A stretch of DNA of 64,000 bases, from contig CM057153.1 in the NCBI GenBank assembly GCA_029962745.1, positions 7,355,186 through 7,419,185 on the forward strand, written 5' to 3'. Positions 1 to 11,213 of the stretch are shown in pieces. A program made the position numbers and the translations under genes. The notes beneath the pieces are model-generated. The model was not told where the DNA came from. It ran no database searches and worked only from the letters and a program-made list of their open reading frames with translations. Source of the DNA: Echinometra lucunter (lineage: Eukaryota > Echinodermata > Echinoidea > Camarodonta > Echinometridae). How positions within the stretch are numbered: position 1 is the stretch's first letter; each line of letters opens with the position of its first letter.

Positions 1-138
1 AATCAAACTTTAAACCCTCATTGCAAAAATGAATCCTTTGGTCTAATGGAGCATATCTCTTACTTGAAAGAAGAAATGCTTTTTAGAGCAATTTGAATTG
101 GCTGACTCATTCTAGCTCAAGCTTAGCTAGACACACAC

Positions 139-153
139 TTTTTTTTTTTTTTT
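139..153. repeat. poly-T run (T15)
   Basis: Fifteen consecutive T bases. Homopolymer slippage tract. No poly-A-tailed retroelement is recognisable beside it. Confidence 0.9.
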
Positions 154-1219
154 CAATTCACATGACTGCAACCAGAGAAGACTAAAATATGACAGGGGTG
201 GGAAAGAAACGGTTATATATCAAATGCAACAGCTTACCCTATGTTGTAAGTAGGGTGTGCATATCGTTAAGCACATGACAGGGTGGAGAAAAAAAGGAGG
301 AAAAATAGAGTTGTCTTGACATTTTCTCAACCAATCAGCTGAGATTTTGCACTAACCAATCTTTTAGGGTGCTATCAGTTCGGCACTGCCTGACACATGA
401 TGTTGTGTTTAGAGGGCAGGGAATTCAGTACGAGATGTAATTTGCTGGCCAAATATTTGTGCTATGAGTTACAGGCGACTCGTCAACGCAAACGCTTACA
501 GCACTGGCTGGATGGACATGGAATGGCAAGAGAAAGGGGATCCAAAACCAACATGGAGGGTGTTGTGGATGGGAAAAGTATAAATGAAAAAAAGGACAAA
601 AAGTGAAAGGAGACATAACTAGAATAGCAGAAAAGAAAAATGAGAATGAGGGAGAGGGAGGGAGAAGGGGGGGGGGTGACGAGGATGTGAAAAGTTCTAG
701 AAATGAGAGCTCCATTTAGAAGTTGGCACCAATTAGCACAAAATGTCTCTATTTACAGTGCGGATAGGGTTATAGAAGGTTGTCAAGGCAAAGTAATGTG
801 ACCAGAACGTGAAGAAAACCCCCAGATGTTTTTAAAAATGTGATTGCTAAAATGTAAGTTTTCAAAAAAAGAGAAAAAAGGAGAATGGTCTGCTTTACAT
901 GGATGCCAGAGGAGCAGAAATGGACATTTCCAAAAATTCTTGATATTGAAATAATCTGAAAGAAGCCTACCTCTGCATATAACTAGATGATGAATGTGGT
1001 AAACCACATAAAACAACTGGAGAATAAAACTCTACCTGTTCAAGCTTACTGTTTAGGAGTACAGGATGAGTGGATCAAATGTGAAATATGAGCAGATTTT
1101 GTTTTCTCCAAGAATTACAAAACAGTTCTCCATAAATCATTTATGCAATTTCGTAAAATGTGCAACGATATTACAAGAAAGACAGCTTTTTGTAGTGAGG
1201 TCACCTGTTCTCTTGAATG
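154..1219. other. unique AT-rich stretch, no gene seen
   Basis: No coding frame of note. Two CCAAT motifs lie near 331 and 356, but nothing else resembles a promoter. A G/A-only purine tract runs at about 641-676, and the frames over it are compositional artefacts. Confidence 0.6.
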
Positions 1220-1505
1220 GTCTTGAGTGAGACTACATCCACACTGATATGGGGATGTTGGTACACTTCACATCATACGCTCTAAAAACAACGAAATGTG
1301 GTAAGCCACAGGAATATCTAGCTTTAAATTTTATCCTGTCCCTGTGTGCTTCATGATTGCTCATTATCACATCTCCAAATCTCATGAATACGTTCGGTGG
1401 ATCTTTAAAAACCATGCACATTAAACATACACCAAAAACATTTTGATCGGGGATAAAAAATGCTATGGACTGATTGTGGGAATATCGTAGTCTCACTTCA
1501 AGAGA
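1220..1505. mobile_element. candidate TIR element, about 285 bp
   Basis: The left end reads TCTTGAGTGAGACTAC and the inverted right end TCTTGAAGTGAGACTAC, so the termini pair over about 16 bases with one indel. No coding capacity. No target-site duplication (TSD) is obvious. This could be a non-autonomous DNA transposon (MITE) or a chance inverted repeat; only one copy is seen here. Confidence 0.45.
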
Positions 1506-1849
1506 TTAAGCAATGTTTTTAAATAGAATATTTTTGCAAAACTGGAATGATTGCCTTAGTAAGGATTCTTCTCACTGTAAATATTGGAAGAAGGCAGTCC
1601 TTCAAGATTTAATTACATTATATTGAACTTTCTTATATCTTATTCATAAATAGCAAGAGAAGCTCCCCATTATCAATCTCAAGTCAAGGATTAATATCAC
1701 AGGAAGTTACACAGTCTTATCCCATTGAACACAAATATGTTGTTGCAGCATGCATGCGTTCCACTCCTGGGATGGGGTAAGATTTTAACCTGATGAAAGT
1801 GATCGCTTGTAGACAGCAATATACAGGCATAAAGGTATGTGCTTTTATA

Positions 1850-2238
1850 GGAAAGAAAGAAAAGACTGAATGAGAGAGAGGAAGAGGGAGAAAGAAAGAG
1901 AGAGGAGAGATAAAATACAGAAGTTTATAGGTACAGGAACTATGGAAGAATTATGCATGTAGATCAAAAAGGAGAAGCGAATCGGAAAATAAGCTTAAGA
2001 GTAAAAACAAAAAGTAAAACAAAACGAAATATATATACCATAGGAAGTATAAAAGAAAGGGAAATGTAAATGAAATGATAAAAAACAAGAGAGAAGGGGA
2101 GAGGAAAAAATATATAAAAAACAGGAGACAGAGAAGGGGGTCAAGTAGAAACAGTCAGACATATGCAAAATATATAAAAACAGAAAGAAAGAGAAGATAA
2201 AATTTAGAGTTAGAGAGAGGAGAGAGAGAGAGAGAGTG
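1850..2238. repeat. purine-rich zone with (GA)n microsatellite
   Basis: Mostly A and G, with a purine-only block near 1850-1911 and a (GA)n run ending near 2238. Open frames on the opposite strand (Ser/Leu/Phe-rich) are by-products of composition. Confidence 0.8.
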
Positions 2239-2755
2239 AGTATAAATTTTCTTCTCAAAGAGATGTTACAACTCTCCGAAAAGTACAATATCATCTGCAA
2301 ATAAAGCCATATGGGCCCTAACTCACATGCTTTAACATAAAAATAACTCCCTTCTGCCTCTCAACTGATGATATGTACATTTACATTGCTGTTTTTACTT
2401 GATTTGAATTTGTTTTGAATTCCCTATTTACCATCTTTTGTTTTAGTTTGTTCTGGACAAGATCTTGTCAGAGATATCTGGCCAAACAAGCATGGCTTGC
2501 AGAAAGTACACAACTTTGTCAAGATCAACAGGGGGGAAAATATTGTGAAGACATTACCCCCGATCTGGCTTGCACTCTTTGAGGCGCGTTCACACATCAA
2601 GCAGCAAATTCCTGCATTTTTCGTTTCATGCGCATATGAATGGGAAGTGGGGATGACAAAACGTAGCTGCACATATGAACAAGGTTTTATTGAATCCATC
2701 CTCACTTATCTGTGTGTTTCAAGATATAGGAATGTAAAACGCATTATGCTTTAAT

Positions 2756-2776
2756 CCCCCTCCCCCCCCCCCCCCC
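2756..2776. repeat. poly-C run
   Basis: C5, one T, then C15. One of at least eight long C or G runs in the window. Confidence 0.9.
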
Positions 2777-2794
2777 ACAATCGACTGTTGTGGT

Positions 2795-2887
2795 TTAAAC
2801 CACTGAGCATGACTTCATTTTACTATAACATGCATTTTCCATGGATCTAAGCCCGAGTTATCTCAGGCATAGTATCCGATGGGTTAA
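2795..2887. repeat. short dispersed repeat, TTAACCC family, copy 1
   Basis: About 93 bp containing a TATAACA motif, then CCATGGATCTAAGC and GTTATCTCAGGC, and ending GGGTTAA. Related segments lie at 16160-16246 and 30394-30478. The cleanest copy begins TTAACCC and ends close to GGGTAA, which suggests short inverted ends. No internal coding capacity. It may be a tiny non-autonomous element or a SINE fragment. Confidence 0.6.
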
Positions 2888-2957
2888 CATGTCAGATATG
2901 AACAAGCAATCAAAGCATATGTTGCTCTTTCCCCCACACCTTTCCACGTTTATACTG

Positions 2958-2958
<1 letters not shown>

Positions 2959-2992
<34 letters not shown>
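2959..2992. repeat. (CT)17 microsatellite
   Basis: Perfect dinucleotide run of 34 bases. Confidence 0.95.
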
Positions 2993-2999
<7 letters not shown>

Positions 3000-3755
3000 T
3001 TCACTTTATATATTATTACATTTATAAAGTAAAAGCACAGACCATTTACTGCTGACTTGTGTAACTTAGAGATCAATTGTTATTGTAGAACTTGGCCCTG
3101 AGCTAAAGAACATTAAAAATTGTCTAAATACATACCTCATTTAATAACAATAGCAATAAAATAAATATCTTTGCTTGGCTGGTGAATAGTAAAAAAAAGC
3201 TTTTGTTATCAATGAATGTGCTGTGCTTTTTTTTTTCAAAAGGTTCTTTTAGAAGCCATTAGCAAAGATTTTTGCTTTTGAATTTAGAATACATTACAAT
3301 ACATGGTATGGCTGTTTATCAGAATTATACGTAGATGTTACGTATGCATTATAAGTTTACATAATACCACAAATGGTGTTACAGCTTATTATAAAACGGG
3401 TTCAAGGTTTTAGCCAATAGCGAGTGTGTGTGCATGTCATGTGTTCATGCTTTAATTCTACGCAACCTTCCAGCCATGCAATTTTTATGCAGCACTGTGC
3501 ATTTTGGATGCATCACTTTACCTCTTGCACGTAAAAACTAACACGCGTGCCATGAAATACGCGGTCTTTCTAGTTATCACAAGGATTTTGATGCGCTTAC
3601 TCAGGGGTGCACCCGGGGCGCATCACACTGGCTACGCTTGTGATGTCATAAGAGAAAGCAGATTTTGCCTCCTTGCCTGTGCGATCTGAGGAAATCTGGA
3701 GCAGTTTTAACAAATTTTCCACTACAAATTCATACTGCCAACCTGTTTTATAAAA

Positions 3756-3926
3756 CAAATAATGCACAGATTTAAACTCGTGATGTTAGTGGCGATGCAG
3801 GCATCTCGGATATTTACAATATTATGCAAAAGCACTCGGCGCAAGCACCTTGTGCTAGTCGCACATTGTAAATACCCTCGAGTGCGCTGTATCGCCACTA
3901 ACACACTCACATCTGTGCATTATTTG
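3756..3926. mobile_element. 171-bp near-palindrome (hairpin MITE)
   Basis: Two arms of about 60 bases pair with few gaps. The outer 16 bases (CAAATAATGCACAGAT) are perfectly inverted, the inner block GTTAGTGGCGAT pairs perfectly, and the arm bases end in ATATTTACAAT / ATTGTAAATA. The loop of about 45 bases contains further small self-complementary blocks. Flanks are TATA-rich, compatible with a TA target site. No gene content. As RNA it would fold into a long hairpin. Only one copy is visible in this window. Confidence 0.85.
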
Positions 3927-4660
3927 TATAACATAATTTTCCATTGGAATCAGTGAATAAATCAGATGATTTATTTCACATTAATTGTTATTTCATATGA
4001 GAGTATTTAACATTATTTAATATTGTAATGATATAAACTATAATCTATAACAATTGGCAATAAGAAACCTGACGAGGACACTTTATATCTATAGAATCAA
4101 AGATGTAATGAAATAAGATCACAAAAGTTAGCAAATTGATTAAAAAGATAAGTTTATAAAGCAATCATCACGGGCATCAGCTGGAAGGTTGTATTATAAT
4201 TATGGGGGCATCTAAGATATAAAAACTACTCTCCCCATCATTATATATTTAAAATGTTAATTTCTTTCCTTCATACCTAATATCATAATGCTGTCTGATT
4301 ATTTTACACTTCTTCCCTCTTTATTTCTAAGATTGTCCCTTTATTCGAAATCATATGCGGAATACGGAAAAACTCCCCTTCTATGAATTTCCTGACTGTC
4401 CTGCTTTTAGCATAAGAGGAATTAACCCACAGGTATGTGACACCGAGATTTGGGTGTCTTTCTTCACCTTCAAACTTCTGGGTCTCCCAGTATAGGATGG
4501 GTATTCTTGGTCTGGCATTCACAAATAAACATCAGTTTCTTCTCACCTTCCTCCATTCTCTGTTATTACTTCTCCTCTCATTTTCATCACAGACATCCCC
4601 TCTTTTCTCCACCCTAAGTGGTGTAGCCACAGGAGGGGCAAGGGGCATTTTCCCCCTCCC

Positions 4661-4739
4661 ATGAGAAAGAAGAAAAAAAAAAGAGGGCAAAATGGAACAA
4701 ACAAGAAGGGGGAGGGGGAATAAGGGGGAGAGGGCAAGG
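4661..4739. repeat. purine-rich tract
   Basis: About 80 bases, almost all A and G, next to a G-rich segment around 4615-4655 that resembles worn repeat sequence. The proline/phenylalanine-rich frames on the minus strand are artefacts. Confidence 0.7.
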
Positions 4740-4949
4740 CAATATGACAGATAACACCTACTCCCTTTCATTTTATTTTCATTTTAATTTTTTTTTCCAT
4801 TTTTATTTATTCATTCTCCATACATGGGGTGGATCACTCTCTTCAGCCAGAGGCTGTTCTTCTGAGAGGTCCCTATCACCCTCTCTCTTGATATATTTCA
4901 TTCACTCAGTATACCAGCTGCTGTCCCCATGAATCCATTGATGCAATAT

Positions 4950-4970
4950 CCCCCCCCCCCCAAAAAAAAA
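4950..4970. repeat. C12-A9 compound homopolymer
   Basis: Twelve C followed directly by nine A. The same C-run/A-run junction recurs at 21887-21923. Confidence 0.9.
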
Positions 4971-5465
4971 GGGCTACACTTCTGTCACCCTCCAACCTTT
5001 TCTCTGGAGGAAGGTGTAAATGAAGATGGCACTCTCCCTACTGCAATCTTTCAAAACACTTTCTTCATTTACATTCAGACAATAATACAAATCATTTTCA
5101 GGTGTGTTCCCTTTGAGTGTCACACATAATTCTGCCCATGGTTTCAGCTTACAGTGGAAAACATTATTTTTAACATTTGGAAGGGCCAAAGGATATCAAA
5201 TTTTTTCAAATGGGAGATTTGATTTCTTTTTCCATTGATAAAATACTTAAATAGGATCTATCACACATAAATATGTGACATGAATCAGAAAAAAAACCCA
5301 TCATTTATCAAATTCAACATTTTAGCTTGAGAGAGTATAGAATACTTTTGAGGGCTATAAAAGAAAACGCTGGGATATATCGGGCACACTTTTAAATGGT
5401 GAGAGGAGTTTCTGGTGGTGAGGCTACCGTGACAGAAGCAACTGAACCCCCATCACTGATCACCT

Positions 5466-5478
5466 TGACCCTTGACCT
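5466..5478 (-). promoter_or_regulatory. perfect DR1 nuclear-receptor element
   Basis: Two half-sites, TGACCC and TGACCT, are separated by one T. On the minus strand this is AGGTCA, one base, GGGTCA, the DR1 arrangement recognised by RXR/HNF4/COUP-TF receptors. Another TGACCT half-site lies about 50 bases downstream. Single occurrence in unique sequence; function is inferred from consensus only. Confidence 0.4.
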
Positions 5479-5591
5479 CAGATAAATTAACACTCAGACA
5501 TATCCCACCACTCCTTGCAGGGTATCACATGACCTGTATAGGTGTTTCCCACTGACAGGTCTACATTCTTGTATCTATATCAATGCTACAC

Positions 5592-6089
5592 TTAAAGGCA
5601 TTGGCTAACATTGTTATGATTTTAAAAAAATCTCATTTTGTTACTTAAAAATGGGATAAACATAAGGGTTATAGTGTAAAAATACCAGTGTGAAAGTTTC
5701 AGAGCATAATATCCATGGGAAGTATTTTTAAATATTAGAAATGTGAACCAATGTTTGAAAAATATACGAGGGTCGGTTGTATAGACCCAACGTAAAAGGA
5801 GTGCGCATGCGCACATGACTCAACGGACCGCACTGTGTGTATTGATGTATCACGCGGCGGAAGGCAAGTAACGGTATTTTTGAATTCGTCCAAACGGTCC
5901 TCTTAGTTCAGTGTCTCTCGAGACGAAAGCTAATAAAATCACGGTTTGCGTCTAATTTACAGCTTTTCCTTCCAAATTATGGTTGGTTTCAGGGTTTTTG
6001 AGTATAAATACAAGTACTCATACACATATTTCATCTTAGTTTGAGAATTTTTTAAATCAGCTGCTCACAAAGTTAGCCAATGCCTTTAA
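5592..6089. mobile_element. TTAA-ended MITE, family A copy 1
   Basis: Bounded by an exact 18-bp inverted repeat, TTAAAGGCATTGGCTAAC on the left and its reverse complement on the right. Both ends carry TTAA, consistent with a TTAA target-site duplication of the piggyBac type. A homologous copy of the same length class lies at 56770-57267 in the same orientation, which confirms a mobile family. No transposase frame. It contains a perfect NRF1-type palindrome, TGCGCATGCGCA, at 5802-5813. Confidence 0.92.
5802..5813. promoter_or_regulatory. NRF1 / P3A2-type palindrome inside MITE
   Basis: TGCGCATGCGCA is a full match to the NRF1 consensus. Sea urchins have an NRF1 homologue known as P3A2. The matching position in the second copy, near 56978, is disrupted by an extra base and substitutions. 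Binding is inferred. Confidence 0.4.
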
Positions 6090-6129
6090 ATTCAATTACC
6101 AATCTAAAGGTGTGAGATATGTACGAGAC

Positions 6130-6461
6130 TTAGGCCCTGTTCAGGCACTTTTTGGAAGCCAACAGTACCATGCCAATGCGTCCCGCCAAAGCGTACCGTG
6201 CCAGGGTAGTTAGAAAATGGGCATTCAGGCACTTATTGGGAAGCATGCCTCAGAGGTACGTATTCGGTACTCGTTTGCATTCAGATGCTTGTCGAGACAT
6301 GGTACGGTTCACTTTGGCAAGCTCTGGACCACCACACTTCTGGAGCGGCACAGTATGGGTACGGTTTGCTTTAGGAGCGTTCAGGTGCCTCTTCTGGCAC
6401 GGTATGGGATGGTTTGGCATGGGTACAGTACGTTTTAAAAGAGCACCTGAACAGGGCCTAA
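6130..6461. mobile_element. TIR element (GGCCCTGTTCAGG ends), about 330 bp
   Basis: Perfect terminal inverted repeat TTAGGCCCTGTTCAGG / CCTGAACAGGGCCTAA. TA lies just outside GGCCC at both ends, compatible with a TA target duplication. The interior has short internal repeats around GGTACGGTT and GCACTTNTTGGGAAGC. Open frames inside (110 and 99 codons) overlap on both strands and match nothing I recognise. GC content exceeds that of the flanks. Confidence 0.85.
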
Positions 6462-6735
6462 GACCATATTCAGTACTAACATAAAAATGTAGCTTGTATA
6501 AAATCGGAGGATGATGATGATGAGCTAGTATACCCATAAACAGGAGCACCCTAATTTTCTAACTTATCTTGAGCAATCCTATATCCTATTACTGGTCAAC
6601 AGGATTTCAAGATCAACAAATAATATCACAATAACATCTTGAAAGATATCCCACAGTAAGAACTCCACAAAAACAGAAATATTTTGAAGATACCCTTTTT
6701 CTCTCCCAAAGATATCTTCCCTTTCTTATCTGTAC

Positions 6736-6831
6736 ATCCCCTCTCTCTTTCTCTCCCTTTTTCTCTCTCTCCCTTTCTTCCTTTCTGTCTGCCTGTCTCT
6801 CTCCCTCCTTCCTTTCCTATCTCTCTTGTCT
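6736..6831. repeat. polypyrimidine CT tract
   Basis: Imperfect (CT)/(CTTT) tract. It ends at the left terminus of the element at 6835, and a similar tract resumes at that element's right end. Confidence 0.85.
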
Positions 6832-6834
6832 CAT

Positions 6835-7322
6835 TAGCCCTATTCATATTACCTACCTATCCGTAAGATATGCGTAAATGTTACGCCTTTTATGGATATG
6901 CTACGGACAGCTGGTAATATGAACGGCCTCCACCAAATATTGCGGTATTTCGCTTCCTCCTATTTTACGCTTATTTTGTGACTATTTGATGCTTTGGGAC
7001 CTGGTGGATGTGAACAGCATCCGCACAATGGCCGTAACATTTTCAGCTTGTGCAGTGGAGCATAGCATCTTGTCCACGGGTTTGACCCTGATTAGCCGAA
7101 TGCGCATTGTATGCTGGGTAACCAGGATGCAATGTGGGACTTGCCGATAGAACTGAACACCGTAACATTGTGGATGCAAAAATGAACAGGGGTGAAAGGG
7201 AAAATACAGCAGCATTATGGTAGTATTACCCTATTTTTCCTGTAATATGAACAGTGTCCACAGGAGATTGCTTACCAATGTGCATTGGTGATGTTGCGGT
7301 ATGGGGTAATATGAAATGGGCT
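6835..7322. mobile_element. TIR element (CATATTACC ends), about 488 bp
   Basis: The left end has AGCCCTATTCATATTACC; the inverted right end has AGCCCATTTCATATTACC (two substitutions over 18 bases). Internal GGTAATATGAAC and TGTAATATGAAC motifs repeat the terminal word. CT-rich sequence flanks both sides, as if the element landed inside a polypyrimidine tract. No coding capacity recognised. Confidence 0.8.
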
Positions 7323-7352
7323 TCTTTCTCTCTTGTTCTGTCTCTATCTCCA

Positions 7353-7383
<31 letters not shown>
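7323..7383. repeat. CT-rich tract with (CT)8
   Basis: Imperfect CT/CTGT repeat on the right side of the element ending at 7322, ending in a run of about eight CT units. Confidence 0.85.
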
Positions 7384-10300
7384 TTCTAGCCCTTCATGAA
7401 CTTGTTGATCATGAACCCATCATGCTGGGAGGAATTATTCCTGGTCATGAAATTCAAACCATCTTCTAGCTGATAGGCTTGGCAACACAAATCGCTGGTA
7501 TCATTCATCTTAAAGAAAGGAGTAGTGTTTCAGCGGGCCCCTCTCTCTCTCTCCCATTCTCTATCTCACCTATCCACAGGCAATGGGCAGTACATGTACT
7601 AATTAATAGATTCTTGCCCAACACTAGTCATCAGACATCTCCTATAGACTAAAAAGGGTACCATTGTGATAATGAAGGCACTGTGGAACAGCATGAAAAG
7701 ATTAATTCTATATCAGCCATGCAACATAGGTAGCATCTTCATTCAAAACCACCTTATGAGAAAGAAGATTAACTTCCTGGAATGAATTATGCCTCTTTTA
7801 GTGCATATGAAGTAGCAGAATGCTGTTTCCCACTGCTCATTTTACAGAAGTTACTGGGTATTTAACCTGTTGCCTGTGGGAGCAGGGTGCCTCCTGTAAA
7901 ACTAGTGTGACGTCAGGGTTCAGAAAGATGGGTTGCTTTCTTTCTGTAAGAGGGTTGAACGGAAACTGAAGAGATAGAAACACTGTACACCTATCCCTCG
8001 AGACTGTATCAAGAAATCAGCAAGATAATTGTAAGGGAAACCTTTATTGCAGTATTCATACAAAATCTAAAATGTCTATGATTTATTACAGGTCATCTAG
8101 CACAAAACTAGTGCTATTACGATATCAGTGTCACAAGGGAATTTTTCACAGGTAGAATGGTATCATACTTTCATTTCCCACTTTACCCTTTCTAATGATA
8201 AAGCAACCACTTTTGCAATTTTAAATCATTTCTTCCTATTAAATCATCATGTGGCAATGTTCTGTCAGTCCTGTCGTCATAATGACATTTTTATTGGCCA
8301 TCTTTGTTCATGCAAATTCAAAGGCCAAGAGCAAGCAGGACCAGGCCCATGACGGGGACCAACCTGCACCAGAACATACTAGAACTTAGGTTTTGAACCC
8401 TAGCAAAGGCTACAGAAACCAAATGATCCTATTCCCCAAATAGCTACATAATAATTCGAGCCTCTTCTGCAGAACTCAACTAATATAAAATCTTGTTTTG
8501 TTGGTCCAATTCATGGGATAAAGGTTCGAGAACAGAGTTGCGGATACTCGAACATTTCGTAAGCAGCTGATACAACTTTGTACACTAAACACGCCAAGGA
8601 GAAAAAGTGCAGTATTCTAAAGGCCAACGTTGACTCGTTCGATATCAAACTGGGAGTTCAATTTGGTGTAAACATTTTCTTTTTATTAATAGTATTTCTT
8701 CCTTTGTCATTTCCCATCCAGCAAGCATGTGTTGCCTTTACTTTACAATGGTATATTCATTTGGCCTTTCAGCCATGAATTCATAATCTAATGATGCTGC
8801 TCTCTTTCTCATAACTGACGCATTAAAAATAAAAGACTGCAATTAATGTGAGCGGTTCAAATCGGAAGAAAAATAACCTTGCAGAGCACTTTGTTTGCCA
8901 TAATAGCAAACTTCACACAATCTGAATGGGTTGGAAAATGGCGAACAAGAGAACATGGGGTGAAACACAGACTGCTTGGATAATGTATAATGGATATAGA
9001 AAACAGAATCAAGTCATCTAATGTTGTGGTTATACCACATGCTATTCCAGTATACACGTTCTAGTGGGCACAGCATGGTGCACAACTCATAAGCCAGTAT
9101 AGTCAGCTCACAATGGCACATAAAAATCACATTTGGACTCCACCACAAATCTGTCATTCACAGCAAACAAACGGCACTGCACAACCAATGACTTTGCGCT
9201 ACAAAGGGAAAGAATAATTCGTTTACACAAGGATAACGAGATCTACATGTATGTAGGGCTCCAAATCAAAGCACAGTACAGAATGAAGAGTGAATAGATA
9301 GGAAGAGATATGATAACAATGGACTTGCCAAACATGGTTGGTCAGATCCAATCATTACGATATCCAATCAGAACATCTGGGCTATCTAGAACAGATCCAG
9401 AACTTGGTCCAATAAAGCCTGGTCTAAGGAACAACTGCTCCCTGGCTCTCCTCGAGTTGTATTAGGACTGGTACTATATCCATATAATAGATCTCTAATT
9501 CTGTGTTCCTTTTGTGGTATACTTTTGTGTGTGTGTCTATGCAATAATAAAAGCAGACTCGTTGTCGGTTGGCTTGTGCTGGGCTTTTGTATGGAATAAA
9601 TAGGTATGCACAAGAGTGAAATAACTATACAAACTGGTTTTGATAGTGACATCATGTGACCCCTAGTCCCCCTTTTGTAACCAATCTTTTATTGCAGTCT
9701 AGGGAAAGCTCGCTCCTAAAGAATTGGGTCAATGGTTTGAAGAGTCCATAGACAGGACATGGCAAGTCAGCAGTGGACTCGTAAAATTACAGTTGCCTTC
9801 CTTCTTTCTTTAGAAACCCCTTTTCGGTGCTCTCGATCTCTCTCCCTCCCCCTGCATCCCATATGCGTGGTTTATTTAGACAGAGATGGAGCAAAGTCCT
9901 CCCAAACGGGGCAAAGAACGCCATTACTGCACCAAGATCTCGGTCAAGGATGCACCCCTTGTTTGCATGTTTACGTTAAACTAGTTCTCAGCATACATCT
10001 CCGCGATGATATGATTGCGATTCCTAATCTCCCAAGAATTGAGTTCTGATTCATCATGATGCTAATATTTGTAAAGATTTACACCTCGTTGTCATAGGCC
10101 CATGCCAGATTTCCACGGTGAACTGGGCCAGACTTCCAATCGCACATGATTCGCACACAAAAGAGTCCATAATGTATAGGAAGGAAGGTGACCTACATTA
10201 AGAGAGGTAAACCTGGAGTATGAGGACTATTATGTTCAACGTGAAAAAAAAAAGGGATTGGATATCGATTATTTGCAGTCAGCTTACGGAACGGCAGCGT

Positions 10301-11172
10301 TTCCCGTGGGTATGTATGATATGAAAGCTAACAGATTACTATTGTTAATATGAATGTTTTCAGAGAGCAAAATGATATGAAGCCTAACTAATGGTAATCC
10401 CCAGCAGAATGAACAGTGTGAATAAAGATTTGTGATAGAGACATTCAAGATAAACAGGACATCTCTTTAAAATATCCTGATTGTAAAAAGTTCAGAGACA
10501 TCTAAAACCTACCCACAACCTATAAAAAAAAAGGAATAAGCCAGTAGGAATGGAAAAATTTCAGTGGTTAACAGGCTAATGTAGAATAACATGAAAATTT
10601 ACATTGGTCAAGATTTTCTTTGCTTTAAGTTCAAAATCTCTTTTTCCATAACCATCACAACAAAATATGAGTTGAAAGATTATTATACAGGTTTTATTGT
10701 TGTGGTGACTTGAGCCAAAAAATTCATGAAATTCATAAAGTATAATAAAGGACCAAGAAAAATGTTTCCGCAAGTACTATGGTTTAATAAAATATGCTTC
10801 ACTGATAGAGTGAAATCACAAACTAATCTGGCCAAAATGGATGTGCAGACTAAAAACTATGATCTTCAAATAGGAATCTAGATCTTCATTAAATCCTCAA
10901 TGCATTTCAAATCCAAGTGGATGCACTTTCTGCACTTAGCACTGGCATTAAAGAAATAAGAAAGAGGAAAAGTTTCTCAATCACGGCATGACATTATGCA
11001 AAGTGCCTAATCACTGGATGACCTTGTATGCATCAAATAAGGAAGGAGCTAATATGAAAAAGGATAAAGGAATGACTAAAAAGCATGATAGCACAAATAT
11101 TGCACGATGAGAAGAAATTTCAGAGAGATTAGGAAAACATTTCTCAATATCTCATTTTAAGTATTAGTTCGT
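7384..11172. other. mostly unique AT-rich DNA, no gene recognised
   Basis: No frame of note and no TIR element seen. A perfect CRE palindrome TGACGTCA lies at 7908-7915. The denser segment around 9700-10050 is listed separately as a possible regulatory island. Confidence 0.5.
9700..10050. promoter_or_regulatory. possible conserved regulatory island with paired forkhead sites
   Basis: More complex and less AT-rich than its flanks. At 9960-9974 two forkhead cores, TGTTTGC and TGTTTAC, sit 8 bases apart, and the first overlaps an octamer half-site TTTGCAT. A 96-codon frame runs across it but contains no domain I recognise. Enhancer status is inference from site spacing and composition. Confidence 0.25.
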
Positions 11173-11213
11173 GCTCCCCCTCCCTCTCTCTCTCTTTCTC
11201 TCCTTCTATCTCA
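11173..11213. repeat. CT microsatellite tract
   Basis: Imperfect C/T run including several CTCTCT blocks. Confidence 0.85.
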
